Source of the DNA: Candidatus Fermentibacterota bacterium
GTDB taxonomy: Bacteria; Fermentibacterota; Fermentibacteria; Fermentibacterales; JCC-6
Direction of reading: 5' to 3'
Assembly: GCA_030607835.1 (NCBI GenBank)
Contig: JAUWJE010000134.1
Location: 1 to 5,869 of the forward strand
DNA: 5,869 bases
The position numbers were made by a program, and so were the translations under genes. This document shows, piece after piece, positions 1-5,596 of this stretch. The first letter of the stretch is position 1, and each line of letters begins with the position of its first letter. The notes beneath the pieces were generated by a model. The model was not told where the DNA came from. It made no database searches and saw only the letters and a program-made list of their open reading frames with translations.

Positions 1-525
1 AGGGTAGTAGTCACCATGGCTTACGAAGATACTGCCCCCCGCTACCGCGATTCCGTAGGGATACTCAGGTACATCCACAGCTTCACCAAGTGTCCAGTTC
101 TCAGTTGATACGGCTACTATCTGGTCGGTGAGTAGCAGAGTCACCCAGATGTTGTCGTTGGCAGAAACCATGGCCCATGGATTGCTGCCCACTGGAAAGG
201 AAACATCATGCAGTAGTGATCCCGATACGGACAGATCGACGACTTGGAGATCAGAGGAAAGGGAGCTCAGAACTGCAAGCTTGTCCGAACCCAGGTAGAG
301 CAGATCATTTGGTACATCCCCAGTAATGTAGGCCGTCGATACAAGGGAGTCGCTGCCTGGAAAGTAGAGATCGATCGTATTCGCCAGACCGTTGAACCAG
401 GCGACTACTTTACCGGAGGGTGTCAATCCCTCTTCAGGTTCCATGGGTGAATTACAGGATACAACAGCGAACAGTACAAGTGCAATACTGGTGAGAGTGA
501 GGACATTGAGACGTTCTTTTCTCAT
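1..525 (-). CDS. Beta-propeller lipoprotein under cobalamin riboswitch, BtuG-like (partial, C-terminus beyond window)
   Basis: The reading frame is open from an ATG at 525 down to base 1, giving 175 residues without a stop; the rest lies outside the window. The start has a good ribosome binding site (AAGGAA, five bases upstream). The N-terminus is a lipoprotein signal: basic MRKER, a hydrophobic stretch at about residues 8-22, then the lipobox VVSC with Cys24 as lipidation site; Asn25 follows rather than Asp. The mature part shows repeats of about 40 residues, with Pro72, Pro116 and Pro156 at matching places, each followed by hydrophobic beta strands (for example NIWVTLL and SIFVSHG). This is the pattern of YVTN/YncE-type beta-propeller blades. 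A cobalamin riboswitch precedes the gene. In Bacteroides, BtuG is a surface beta-propeller lipoprotein that binds B12 tightly and works with the TonB-dependent receptor BtuB. A B12-capture role is therefore inferred here, not proven; the visible sequence shows no ligand residues I can name. Confidence 0.85.
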   Translation of the reverse strand, partial: MRKERLNVLTLTSIALVLFAVVSCNSPMEPEEGLTPSGKVVAWFNGLANTIDLYFPGSDSLVSTAYITGDVPNDLLYLGSDKLAVLSSLSSDLQVVDLSVSGSLLHDVSFPVGSNPWAMVSANDNIWVTLLLTDQIVAVSTENWTLGEAVDVPEYPYGIAVAGGSIFVSHGDYYP

Positions 526-657
526 CTTGTTTCCTTTCTTGTTTCCAGGACATGCATAAAATTGCATGTCCTATAAGAGTGCTGGCTGGGCAGATGGAGG
601 CCAATAACAGAAAGACCTGTCTGAGTGACAGATTTAAGAAGCAGAAGAACCTTAAAC
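526..657 (-). other. 5' leader between riboswitch terminator and lipoprotein start
   Basis: This non-coding leader of about 130 bases is transcribed only when the terminator at 658-692 is read through. It holds a small hairpin with a 5-bp stem (617-631, CTGTC/GACAG), the strong inverted repeat at 547-572, and the ribosome binding site AAGGAA. The ribosome binding site is too far from the aptamer for simple direct sequestration, which favours transcriptional over translational control by the riboswitch. I see no short gene here. Confidence 0.5.
547..572. repeat. Perfect 10-bp inverted repeat in lipoprotein leader
   Basis: AGGACATGCA (547-556) and TGCATGTCCT (563-572) are perfect reverse complements around a six-base AT-only loop. 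The repeat lies 21 bases upstream of the lipoprotein ATG and downstream of the riboswitch terminator, so in the transcript it would form a strong hairpin just before the ribosome binding site. It has no T-run and is not a terminator. It could stabilise the mRNA, mark a processing site, or be a protein operator in DNA; the sequence does not decide between these. Confidence 0.7.
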
Positions 658-692
658 AAAAAAACCTCCTACGGCCGGTAAAGCCGCGGAGG
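658..692 (-). terminator. Intrinsic terminator of the cobalamin riboswitch
   Basis: On the minus strand CCTCC and CGGC pair with GCCG and GGAGG, with a small internal loop, and are followed at once by seven T (664-658). It sits about 45 bases after the aptamer, the position of a riboswitch expression platform. The 5' arm carries CCGCGG (684-689), which is self-complementary and can pair instead with the CCGCGG at 737-742 on the 3' side of aptamer stem P1. This gives a plausible antiterminator: ligand-bound P1 would free the terminator. It may also end read-through transcripts from the operon upstream. Confidence 0.85.
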
Positions 693-736
693 TACAGCCG
701 GAACTTTTTCCCTTAAGCGGGGACTTAAGCTCCAGG

Positions 737-871
737 CCGCGGTGCAATATCCTGACTTCCGGATCAATCCTTCCTCCGCCTTCCCACCTTTCGGCAGTGG
801 CCAGTGGAGGTCAGTACCCGGTTACAGTGGCGCTACCGTGGCGGATTCTCACCGCCTTCCTGCACCCCGCG
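737..871 (-). promoter_or_regulatory. Cobalamin (B12) riboswitch aptamer
   Basis: Read on the minus strand, the conserved blocks of the cobalamin riboswitch family come in the right order: GGAAGGCGGTGAGAATCC (860-843), CGCCACTGTAAC (832-821), the B12 box GCCACTG...GGGAAGG (801-779), and GGAAGTCAGGATA (760-748). Closing stem P1 is formed by GGTGCA (866-861) with TGCACC (746-741), extended by CGC/GCG across a two-base bulge. The element senses adenosyl- or other cobalamins in the nascent mRNA. With the terminator at 658-692 it should repress the lipoprotein gene when B12 is abundant. The class of cobalamin preferred cannot be told from what I can see. Confidence 0.95.
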
Positions 872-888
872 ACCAATGATTATGAGCG

Positions 889-917
889 ACTATAATAAGG
901 GACAGAACTGTTCGCAA
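889..917 (-). promoter_or_regulatory. Likely sigma-70-type promoter of the riboswitch/lipoprotein transcript
   Basis: On the minus strand TTGCGA (917-912) and TATAGT (894-889) are separated by 17 bases. The -10 matches the consensus at five of six positions and the -35 at four. Transcription would begin near 882, about ten bases before the aptamer, which is the expected place. It lies just after the stop of the oxidoreductase gene at 939, so the riboswitch gene has its own promoter even if read-through also occurs. Confidence 0.55.
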
Positions 918-938
918 GACAAAGGATCGAATCGCATA

Positions 939-2249
939 TCAGGTCTTCCAGAAATCCTTTTCGAAGCTTTCTCCTGCTGCAATGGCAAGAGACTGACCGA
1001 TGGAGTGATCCATATTGTTATACCAGAATGAACCACAGCGACCAAGCAGTTCCAGACCTTCAGGGAGTTCGAATTTTGAAAGTCGATTCCTGTATTCAAG
1101 ATCGTAGAGCGGATATGTCGCTGGAATTCTCTGCCAGTCAAGAAAGATGATATCAGCCCGATTCAAAGCGCTGACCTTTTCGAGATCGGATAGCAGTTTA
1201 TCCCTGCATGAGTCCGGATTCCTCCAGAGTTCACTGTCTATCGGTACGGTTATCTCAGCGATTAAGCTGTCACATCCGTCAGGTACAGTGTCCTGTCTGA
1301 AGTTGCGAGGAACGGTGAGCCTGCTGAAAATGACGTCTTCCTGACCGAAGTAACACCATTGGTATGTATTCTGTTGTCTTTTCGAGAGGGCGATATTGCA
1401 TACAAGTGTGTTCATGAAGCGGAATCCTGATTCAGGATACAGAATAGATATTGGAGCTGACCAGAAGACCTTATCCGCTGGAATCACTTCTCCATTACTC
1501 AATTTAACACCCGTCACCCTGCCTTCAGAAGTTACTATCCCTGCAGCAGTTGAGCTGAAACGGACTTCTCCACCGTTTTCTCTGATCCTCGCGATTTGCA
1601 TATCACAGAATGTCTGTATTCCTCCTGTGGAAGGATAGTAGAAAACAGTCGCAGCAGGTTTTGGCAGGAGCAAGCCTTTAAAAAGGGAGAGCAGATTGTC
1701 AGCCTTAACCTTTCGGTCAATTACGGCTCGGTTTACTCCCGCAGCTGCCCAGTCTACATGAAGGCTCTCAGAATCCATTCCGGTAAATTTTCTGGTATAA
1801 CCGCTGAAAAAGAAATGGTAGAGGTTTCTCCCGTACTTTGCAATGATGAAGTCAGCGAAATTATGAATGCTGTCATCTTTTGATCGGCGGAAAAGATCGA
1901 GAAAGCTTCTGAAGAGTACCGGAAACGGCAGGCTGCGAACTGCGCCAAGAGTGAGGGGCCAGTATTTATATTTGCCCTCCATATAGACCCTGCTTGCCCT
2001 CTTTATGGCAATATGCTCATCGCCCAGGATATCGAGGAGGTATTCCTCTACAGTATGATCAGATGTATGAAAACGATGAGGACCAATATCAAAAAGAAAA
2101 TCATCTTTCTTGAAGGTTCCCGCCAATCCTCCCGGAGTGCTATTCCGTTCTATAATAGTCACATGGTTGTTCTCACCAGCTGTAGTCAGGCGTTCAGCGA
2201 GTGTTAGACCGGCTATTCCTGCTCCAACTATGACGGTGCTCTTGCTCAA
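939..2249 (-). CDS. FAD-dependent oxidoreductase, amine oxidase / UDP-galactopyranose mutase-like group
   Basis: A 436-residue flavoprotein of normal length for its family. The N-terminal Rossmann motif is VGAGIAGL (G9, G11, G14), with Glu34 ending the second strand for the FAD ribose, then PGGLAGTF (39-46) and DIGPHRFHT (54-62), typical of this flavoprotein group. SGYTRKFTG (149-157) matches the substrate-domain motif that in UDP-galactopyranose mutase reads YTEKQW. The C-terminal FAD site is GRCGSFWYNNMDHSI (403-417). There is no signal peptide or membrane helix, so it is cytosolic or membrane-associated through its partner. The start is TTG, its first two bases overlapping the TGA of the upstream gene, with AAAGGA six bases before it; this implies translational coupling. 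The substrate is unknown: a mutase, a desaturase or a lipid/glycan oxidase are all possible. The family call is firm, the function is not. Confidence 0.85.
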   Translation of the reverse strand: MSKSTVIVGAGIAGLTLAERLTTAGENNHVTIIERNSTPGGLAGTFKKDDFLFDIGPHRFHTSDHTVEEYLLDILGDEHIAIKRASRVYMEGKYKYWPLTLGAVRSLPFPVLFRSFLDLFRRSKDDSIHNFADFIIAKYGRNLYHFFFSGYTRKFTGMDSESLHVDWAAAGVNRAVIDRKVKADNLLSLFKGLLLPKPAATVFYYPSTGGIQTFCDMQIARIRENGGEVRFSSTAAGIVTSEGRVTGVKLSNGEVIPADKVFWSAPISILYPESGFRFMNTLVCNIALSKRQQNTYQWCYFGQEDVIFSRLTVPRNFRQDTVPDGCDSLIAEITVPIDSELWRNPDSCRDKLLSDLEKVSALNRADIIFLDWQRIPATYPLYDLEYRNRLSKFELPEGLELLGRCGSFWYNNMDHSIGQSLAIAAGESFEKDFWKT

Positions 2250-3280
2250 TTTTTATCCTTTACAGGTGATTTCAAAGGAAAATTGCGTCTTTTTCTCTTC
2301 AGTGACAGGATCCAGAGCCATGGAATGGCAAAAATCATCAGAAATACAGCCATGAACATCCAGAGCAGATGTACACTGAAACCAAGTTCAATAATGTTTG
2401 CGCCAGAAGCAATATTACCTTCAATCCCAACCATGGCAAATCCTGCAGCCCATCCAGCCTCAAGCGTTCCCATATTGAACAAACCATGTAAAGGTAAAGC
2501 TACAATAAGATCCGTAACTCCGCTTGCGAAGAAGATTTTCCAATATGGAATTCCAGTGATTCCGAGGGATTCAAGCAACAGACAGAACATCATGAGTTTG
2601 CATATCCAGGCTACAAGTGAAACAGCGAATGCAGATGCTATCTTTCCCTTTCTTTCCTTTACGGAAGATGCCTCCAGAAGATCATCGAACCAGTGATGTC
2701 CTCCTCCCGGTACTAATTTCTGGAGGATCCATACTGCAGGCTTTCTGACAGCACGCAGCAGGGGAGCCATGAAGATAATCCCGAGGGATCCGATTAATAC
2801 CAGAATGGGTGCTACAAAAGCCATTTCTCCAACACCGGCGGCAACCGCGGAACCGATAACAATTCCCATCGCGATGAGATCAAGCAGTTTCGCCAAAACT
2901 ACTGTAGCCGTTCCATATCCAACTGGAACCTCGCCGAAGTGTCTGAGAAGTCCTACAAAGGCAATATCTGTAAGCCTTACAGGAAGAAGATGTCCCAGCC
3001 CTATATGGATCGAAGTAACAGGCATGGATAGAGAAAACGGGATTTTTCTGTTGAAACTGAGAATTGTCCATCTGAATGCTCTGAGTATTTGACTGAGAAG
3101 AAATAGAGCAAATGCTCCAAAAAACAATCCTGTATCAGCATCAGCAACTTTCCTGAAGATATTATTCACCGCTGCAGCGATACTACCGCTGGAAACAGAG
3201 TTACTGAGAAGCAGCCAGGAAAGGAATAATCCGAGGATGATTCCGAAGGCTGCACTTGCGAATTTTCTGCTGAATCTCAA
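2246..3280 (-). CDS. Flippase-like multi-pass membrane protein (LPG_synthase_TM / UPF0104 family)
   Basis: A 344-residue integral membrane protein with about eight hydrophobic segments, the first at residues 8-27 and the last at about 305-330, and a basic cytosolic tail (KRKRR). Family features are LRAFRW in the second segment, the stretch HLLPVRLTDIAFVGLLRHFG where relatives carry P-x-R-x-GE, and LHGLFNMGTLEAGW, matching the conserved G-T-x-E-(A/G)-G-W region. These proteins share the membrane domain of lysylphosphatidylglycerol synthase and are often annotated as flippase-like, near lipid or glycan genes; the soluble aminoacyl transferase domain is absent. The start is TTG with AGGAG four bases upstream. 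Its stop overlaps the start of the flavoprotein gene, so the two are likely made together and act in one envelope lipid or polyprenyl-glycan pathway (inference). Confidence 0.85.
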   Translation of the reverse strand: MRFSRKFASAAFGIILGLFLSWLLLSNSVSSGSIAAAVNNIFRKVADADTGLFFGAFALFLLSQILRAFRWTILSFNRKIPFSLSMPVTSIHIGLGHLLPVRLTDIAFVGLLRHFGEVPVGYGTATVVLAKLLDLIAMGIVIGSAVAAGVGEMAFVAPILVLIGSLGIIFMAPLLRAVRKPAVWILQKLVPGGGHHWFDDLLEASSVKERKGKIASAFAVSLVAWICKLMMFCLLLESLGITGIPYWKIFFASGVTDLIVALPLHGLFNMGTLEAGWAAGFAMVGIEGNIASGANIIELGFSVHLLWMFMAVFLMIFAIPWLWILSLKRKRRNFPLKSPVKDKN

Positions 3281-3316
3281 TAGTCTCCTGTTCGATTATA
3301 TTTGTGAATAGGCACT

Positions 3317-3344
3317 ATTATACTAAAAGGATAGGCTCAGTGAA
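3317..3344 (-). promoter_or_regulatory. Possible promoter of the flippase-like/oxidoreductase operon
   Basis: On the minus strand a perfect TATAAT (3322-3317) is preceded at 16 bases by TTCACT (3344-3339, four of six matches). Initiation near 3310 would leave a leader of about 30 bases with the AGGAG site. The region is AT-rich and divergent, and an opposing -10-like TATACT (3319-3324) overlaps it on the plus strand, so the two directions may compete for polymerase. Confidence 0.4.
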
Positions 3345-4263
3345 TAAGGAAGTGCTGGTTCAGATTAGCAATTTATCCAAATCTTATCGAAAAGTACAGG
3401 CACTTCGTGAATTCAGTCTCGAAGTGAAACCCGGTATGATTTTCTCCCTGCTCGGTCCAAATGGCGCCGGTAAGACCACAGTGATGAAAATCCTTCTTGG
3501 AATTGTTAAATCCGACTCTGGAACAGTTCATATTTCAAGTCTTCCGGTATCCTCGCCACTTTCCAGAAGAGGCGTCAGATATCTTCCTGAATATGTGACC
3601 TTCCCATCCTGGGCCACTCCCAAGGTGCTGCTGCGACAGTTAGAGCGTATCAGACATGAATCAAGCATGCAGGATTTCATTCTGCGATGTACAGAACTTG
3701 ACTGTATTGATCTGATAAACAGACCGATGGGCAAAATGTCCAGAGGACAGAGGCAGCGGGTTGCCCTCTCTCTTGTTACGACAGGGCAGCCGGACCTTGT
3801 TCTTCTTGATGAACCTTCGACAGGACTTGATCCAGGTGGACGAGTACTGATTCGGAATCTGATCAAGAATCTAGCTTCAAATGGATCAACAATACTGATT
3901 AATTCTCACCTCCTGGGTGAAGTTGAACGCGTTTGCGATACAGCGGCATTCATCAATAAAGGACGTCTTATTGCGGAAGGCGCACTTGATTCTCTTTCAA
4001 GGCAGACAGGACTTGCCTTCGTTGAGACAGAACATACCGCTGAAATGCATATAGCTCTTGAGGATGCCGGTTACTCATGCCGGATTGAAGACAAAGGAGT
4101 GCTTGTGCAACTCACTGACCCATCCGCTTTCAGGGAATTCACCGAGGCCGTATTAACCACGGAAATATTCTTTTCAGCCCTCAAACTTAAGAGGGAAAAT
4201 CTTGAGGATGTCTTTCTCAGAATTATGGAACACTCGAATCTGGAGGATGACATTGTTTCTTAA
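3340..4263 (+). CDS. ABC transporter ATP-binding protein (ABC-2 exporter type)
   Basis: The chosen GTG start at 3340 has AAAGGA about eight bases upstream and gives 307 residues beginning MNKEVLVQISNLSKSY. An in-frame GTG at 3304 would add 12 residues but has no ribosome binding site. The nucleotide-binding domain is complete: Walker A GPNGAGKTT (39-47), Q-loop region YLPE with Glu84 as in the CcmA/DrrA branch, signature MSRGQ (133-137, Arg for the second residue of the usual GG), Walker B LVLLDEP (153-159) with catalytic Glu158, D-loop GLDP (162-165), and H-loop His190. The C-terminal 90 residues form the small accessory domain of these exporters, ending with the typical LEDVFLRI. It powers the permease encoded directly downstream. 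The substrate (drug, lipid, peptide or other) cannot be told from sequence. Confidence 0.93.
   Translation: MNKEVLVQISNLSKSYRKVQALREFSLEVKPGMIFSLLGPNGAGKTTVMKILLGIVKSDSGTVHISSLPVSSPLSRRGVRYLPEYVTFPSWATPKVLLRQLERIRHESSMQDFILRCTELDCIDLINRPMGKMSRGQRQRVALSLVTTGQPDLVLLDEPSTGLDPGGRVLIRNLIKNLASNGSTILINSHLLGEVERVCDTAAFINKGRLIAEGALDSLSRQTGLAFVETEHTAEMHIALEDAGYSCRIEDKGVLVQLTDPSAFREFTEAVLTTEIFFSALKLKRENLEDVFLRIMEHSNLEDDIVS
4242..4255 (+). promoter_or_regulatory. Ribosome binding site and TTG start of the permease, inside the ATPase gene
   Basis: GGAGG (4242-4246) is followed six bases later by TTG (4253-4255), ideal spacing. The in-frame ATG at 4247 touches the GGAGG with no spacer, and the upstream TTG 4202 and ATG 4208 lack a comparable site. 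The TTG start therefore overlaps the ATPase stop by 11 bases, a translational coupling arrangement. Confidence 0.6.
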
Positions 4264-5101
4264 CGGTATTGAGCAGCTTTTAAGAAGGAAAATAGTGCTG
4301 ACTGCTGTAATTGCTACATTTGTTTTCCTTGGCTTTTACTGGTGGGGTGTTTCAGCTGCATCATCCATTGAATTCAGCCAGGGAAACGATATGGCTGATC
4401 CTGTTATGGGTATGCTCGGACCAGCTGATGCTGCTCTTGCTGCAATAATCACAGCCGGTCCTCTCGCTGCGACTCTGCTTACGGCGCTGATAATTGTGAT
4501 TGGATCAACTATGCTTCCAGAGGAGATTGGACAGGGGCGAATGCCATTCTGGTTATCACTGCCCCAATCCAGGTTGAGAGTATATTTTTCTACAAGTCTT
4601 GCTCCTCTGGTCGTATCCTTCACTCTTTCAGTGATTCTATTTGCGGGAATATTTCTGATCACCAGGATATATTTTCCATTTTCCCCTCGCAGCATCCCAG
4701 TGGTACTGATTTCCATGCTCATCTGGCTTGGTGCAGTGTGGGCTTCCGTGACATTCCTCTCCCTCATTGTAAAGAAAGTGGCCTCAATGCTTATCACTTT
4801 CTTTCTGGCTGCTGTTGCTTCGATGTTCGGGGGTATTAACGAAATGATGCAGATGTTCCCTGGAGAAGCGCCGGATGCTCTTGTGACAGTAACCAGAGTT
4901 ATCATGTTTATTTTCCCTGCTGACAGGGGTTACAGAGGGGTCATATACGGACTGATTCCAGGGGATGCTGTTATCACTGAGAATCTTGCGTTTTTTGGAG
5001 TAACTGCGAATGTCCCCCCTGCTCATCTTATTTACGCTGTATGCTGGAGTCTTGTATTACTGGGGTTAGGCTACTGGAAGTTCAGGAATATGGATTTCTG
5101 A
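4253..5101 (+). CDS. ABC-2 type transporter permease
   Basis: Starting at TTG 4253 the protein has 282 residues and six hydrophobic segments, at about 14-31, 60-88, 110-137, 144-172, 176-195 and near the C-terminus (HLIYAVCWSLVLLGLGYW). After the second segment comes EEIGQGRMPFWLSLPQSR (about 90-107), the hallmark of ABC-2 permeases, where an acidic pair is followed by a short cytosolic helix and the LP-x-SR turn that contacts the ATPase. The basic, amphipathic N-terminus (IEQLLRRK) would lie on the cytosolic face. The gene overlaps the ATPase gene by 11 bases, and together they would form a complete exporter, probably as a dimer of each subunit. No membrane-fusion or outer-membrane partner is encoded in the window. 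An earlier start at 4202 would add 17 residues with no membrane or motif content. Confidence 0.9.
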   Translation: MFLNGIEQLLRRKIVLTAVIATFVFLGFYWWGVSAASSIEFSQGNDMADPVMGMLGPADAALAAIITAGPLAATLLTALIIVIGSTMLPEEIGQGRMPFWLSLPQSRLRVYFSTSLAPLVVSFTLSVILFAGIFLITRIYFPFSPRSIPVVLISMLIWLGAVWASVTFLSLIVKKVASMLITFFLAAVASMFGGINEMMQMFPGEAPDALVTVTRVIMFIFPADRGYRGVIYGLIPGDAVITENLAFFGVTANVPPAHLIYAVCWSLVLLGLGYWKFRNMDF

Positions 5102-5140
5102 AACTTTCTTTTAACAATAATTATCAATCATTCAATTAGC

Positions 5141-5170
5141 TTGACTCGAATAATGATCCATAGTTATTCT
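5141..5170 (+). promoter_or_regulatory. Likely promoter of the VOC gene with overlapping dyad
   Basis: TTGACT (5141-5146, five of six matches) and TATTCT (5165-5170, four of six) are 18 bases apart, placing initiation near 5177. The inverted repeat GAATAA (5148-5153) / TTATTC (5164-5169) fills the spacer and covers the -10, an operator-like position. A third GAATAA lies at 5177-5182. AT-rich sequence makes short dyads common, so the operator idea is weak. Confidence 0.5.
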
Positions 5171-5233
5171 ACTTATGAATAAGAAGCATGTATTCAGGGC
5201 TGTTATATGCTGAACGGAAGGAATGTGGAAGAA

Positions 5234-5590
5234 ATGAATAGAATTATCCATGTAAAGATCACATCCGATGAGCCTGAAGAAATTGCGAAATTCTATGGGG
5301 AGGCGTTCAACTGGGGAATTGAGAAGTTTCCGGATCCACCGGATGGCTGGAAAATGGATTCAGGTAAGGGATTCGGAGTAAATTGCACAGTTTACAGAAG
5401 CGAAGATTCACCCCTTGATAAGCATCTTTCTATAGCAATTGCTGTTTCATCCATTGCGCAAACGGCAGATCGAGTTCTCAAAGCTGGCGGAAGAATAATG
5501 CATGATAAAATACATGCTTTCGGGAACAAGTATCTTTATTGCCAGGATCCTGACGGGAACACAATCTGCCTTGTTGAGTTCGGTAACTAG
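5234..5590 (+). CDS. VOC (glyoxalase/bleomycin resistance/dioxygenase fold) family protein
   Basis: A 118-residue single-domain protein. It begins MNRIIHVKITSDEPEEIAKF, the first beta strand and helix of the VOC fold with His6 at the usual metal-ligand position. The stretch IAQTADRVLKAGGRIMHDKI has the second-module helix (the family pattern A-x-x-V-x-x-AGG), and the end reads YCQDPDGNTICLVEF, the very common DPDGN turn with Glu115 as probable second ligand. One domain of this length has two beta-alpha-beta modules and is usually a dimer. The N-terminal residues resemble the large set of small VOC proteins with no known substrate, so no enzyme activity is assigned. An in-frame ATG at 5207 (AGGG seven bases upstream) would add nine residues; 5234 is preferred because relatives start at this strand. 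Its stop is six bases from the stop of the convergent peptidase gene. Confidence 0.85.
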   Translation: MNRIIHVKITSDEPEEIAKFYGEAFNWGIEKFPDPPDGWKMDSGKGFGVNCTVYRSEDSPLDKHLSIAIAVSSIAQTADRVLKAGGRIMHDKIHAFGNKYLYCQDPDGNTICLVEFGN

Positions 5591-5596
5591 ACCGGG

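Noticed and set aside
244..450. Plus-strand open frame of 68 codons
   Set aside because: It lies antisense within the lipoprotein gene, whose signal peptide, lipobox and repeats support the minus-strand reading.
901..911. ACAG-N2-CTGT dyad in the spacer of the riboswitch promoter
   Set aside because: Only four base pairs with a two-base centre; too short to call an operator.
804..1141. Short open frames on both strands over the riboswitch and the 3' end of the oxidoreductase gene
   Set aside because: They overlap the aptamer or a well-supported gene in another frame, show no family features and lack convincing ribosome binding sites.
2283..3092. Two plus-strand open frames (137 and 107 codons)
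   Set aside because: They are antisense to the flippase-like membrane protein and have low-complexity composition typical of shadow frames.
3295..3300. TATAAT on the minus strand close to the flippase-like gene
   Set aside because: Initiation from it would fall inside the ribosome binding site at 3285-3289, leaving no usable leader; the TATAAT at 3317-3322 is better placed.
4336..4905. Long minus-strand open frame of 189 codons
   Set aside because: It is antisense to the ABC permease, whose membrane segments and ABC-2 motif are clear; the antisense product has no recognisable domain.
5102..5140. Possible terminator after the ABC permease
   Set aside because: The stretch is AT-rich but has no GC-containing stem followed by a T-run.
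5591..5596. Bidirectional terminator between the convergent VOC and peptidase genes
   Set aside because: Only six bases separate the stops and no stem-loop with flanking A/T runs is visible around them.
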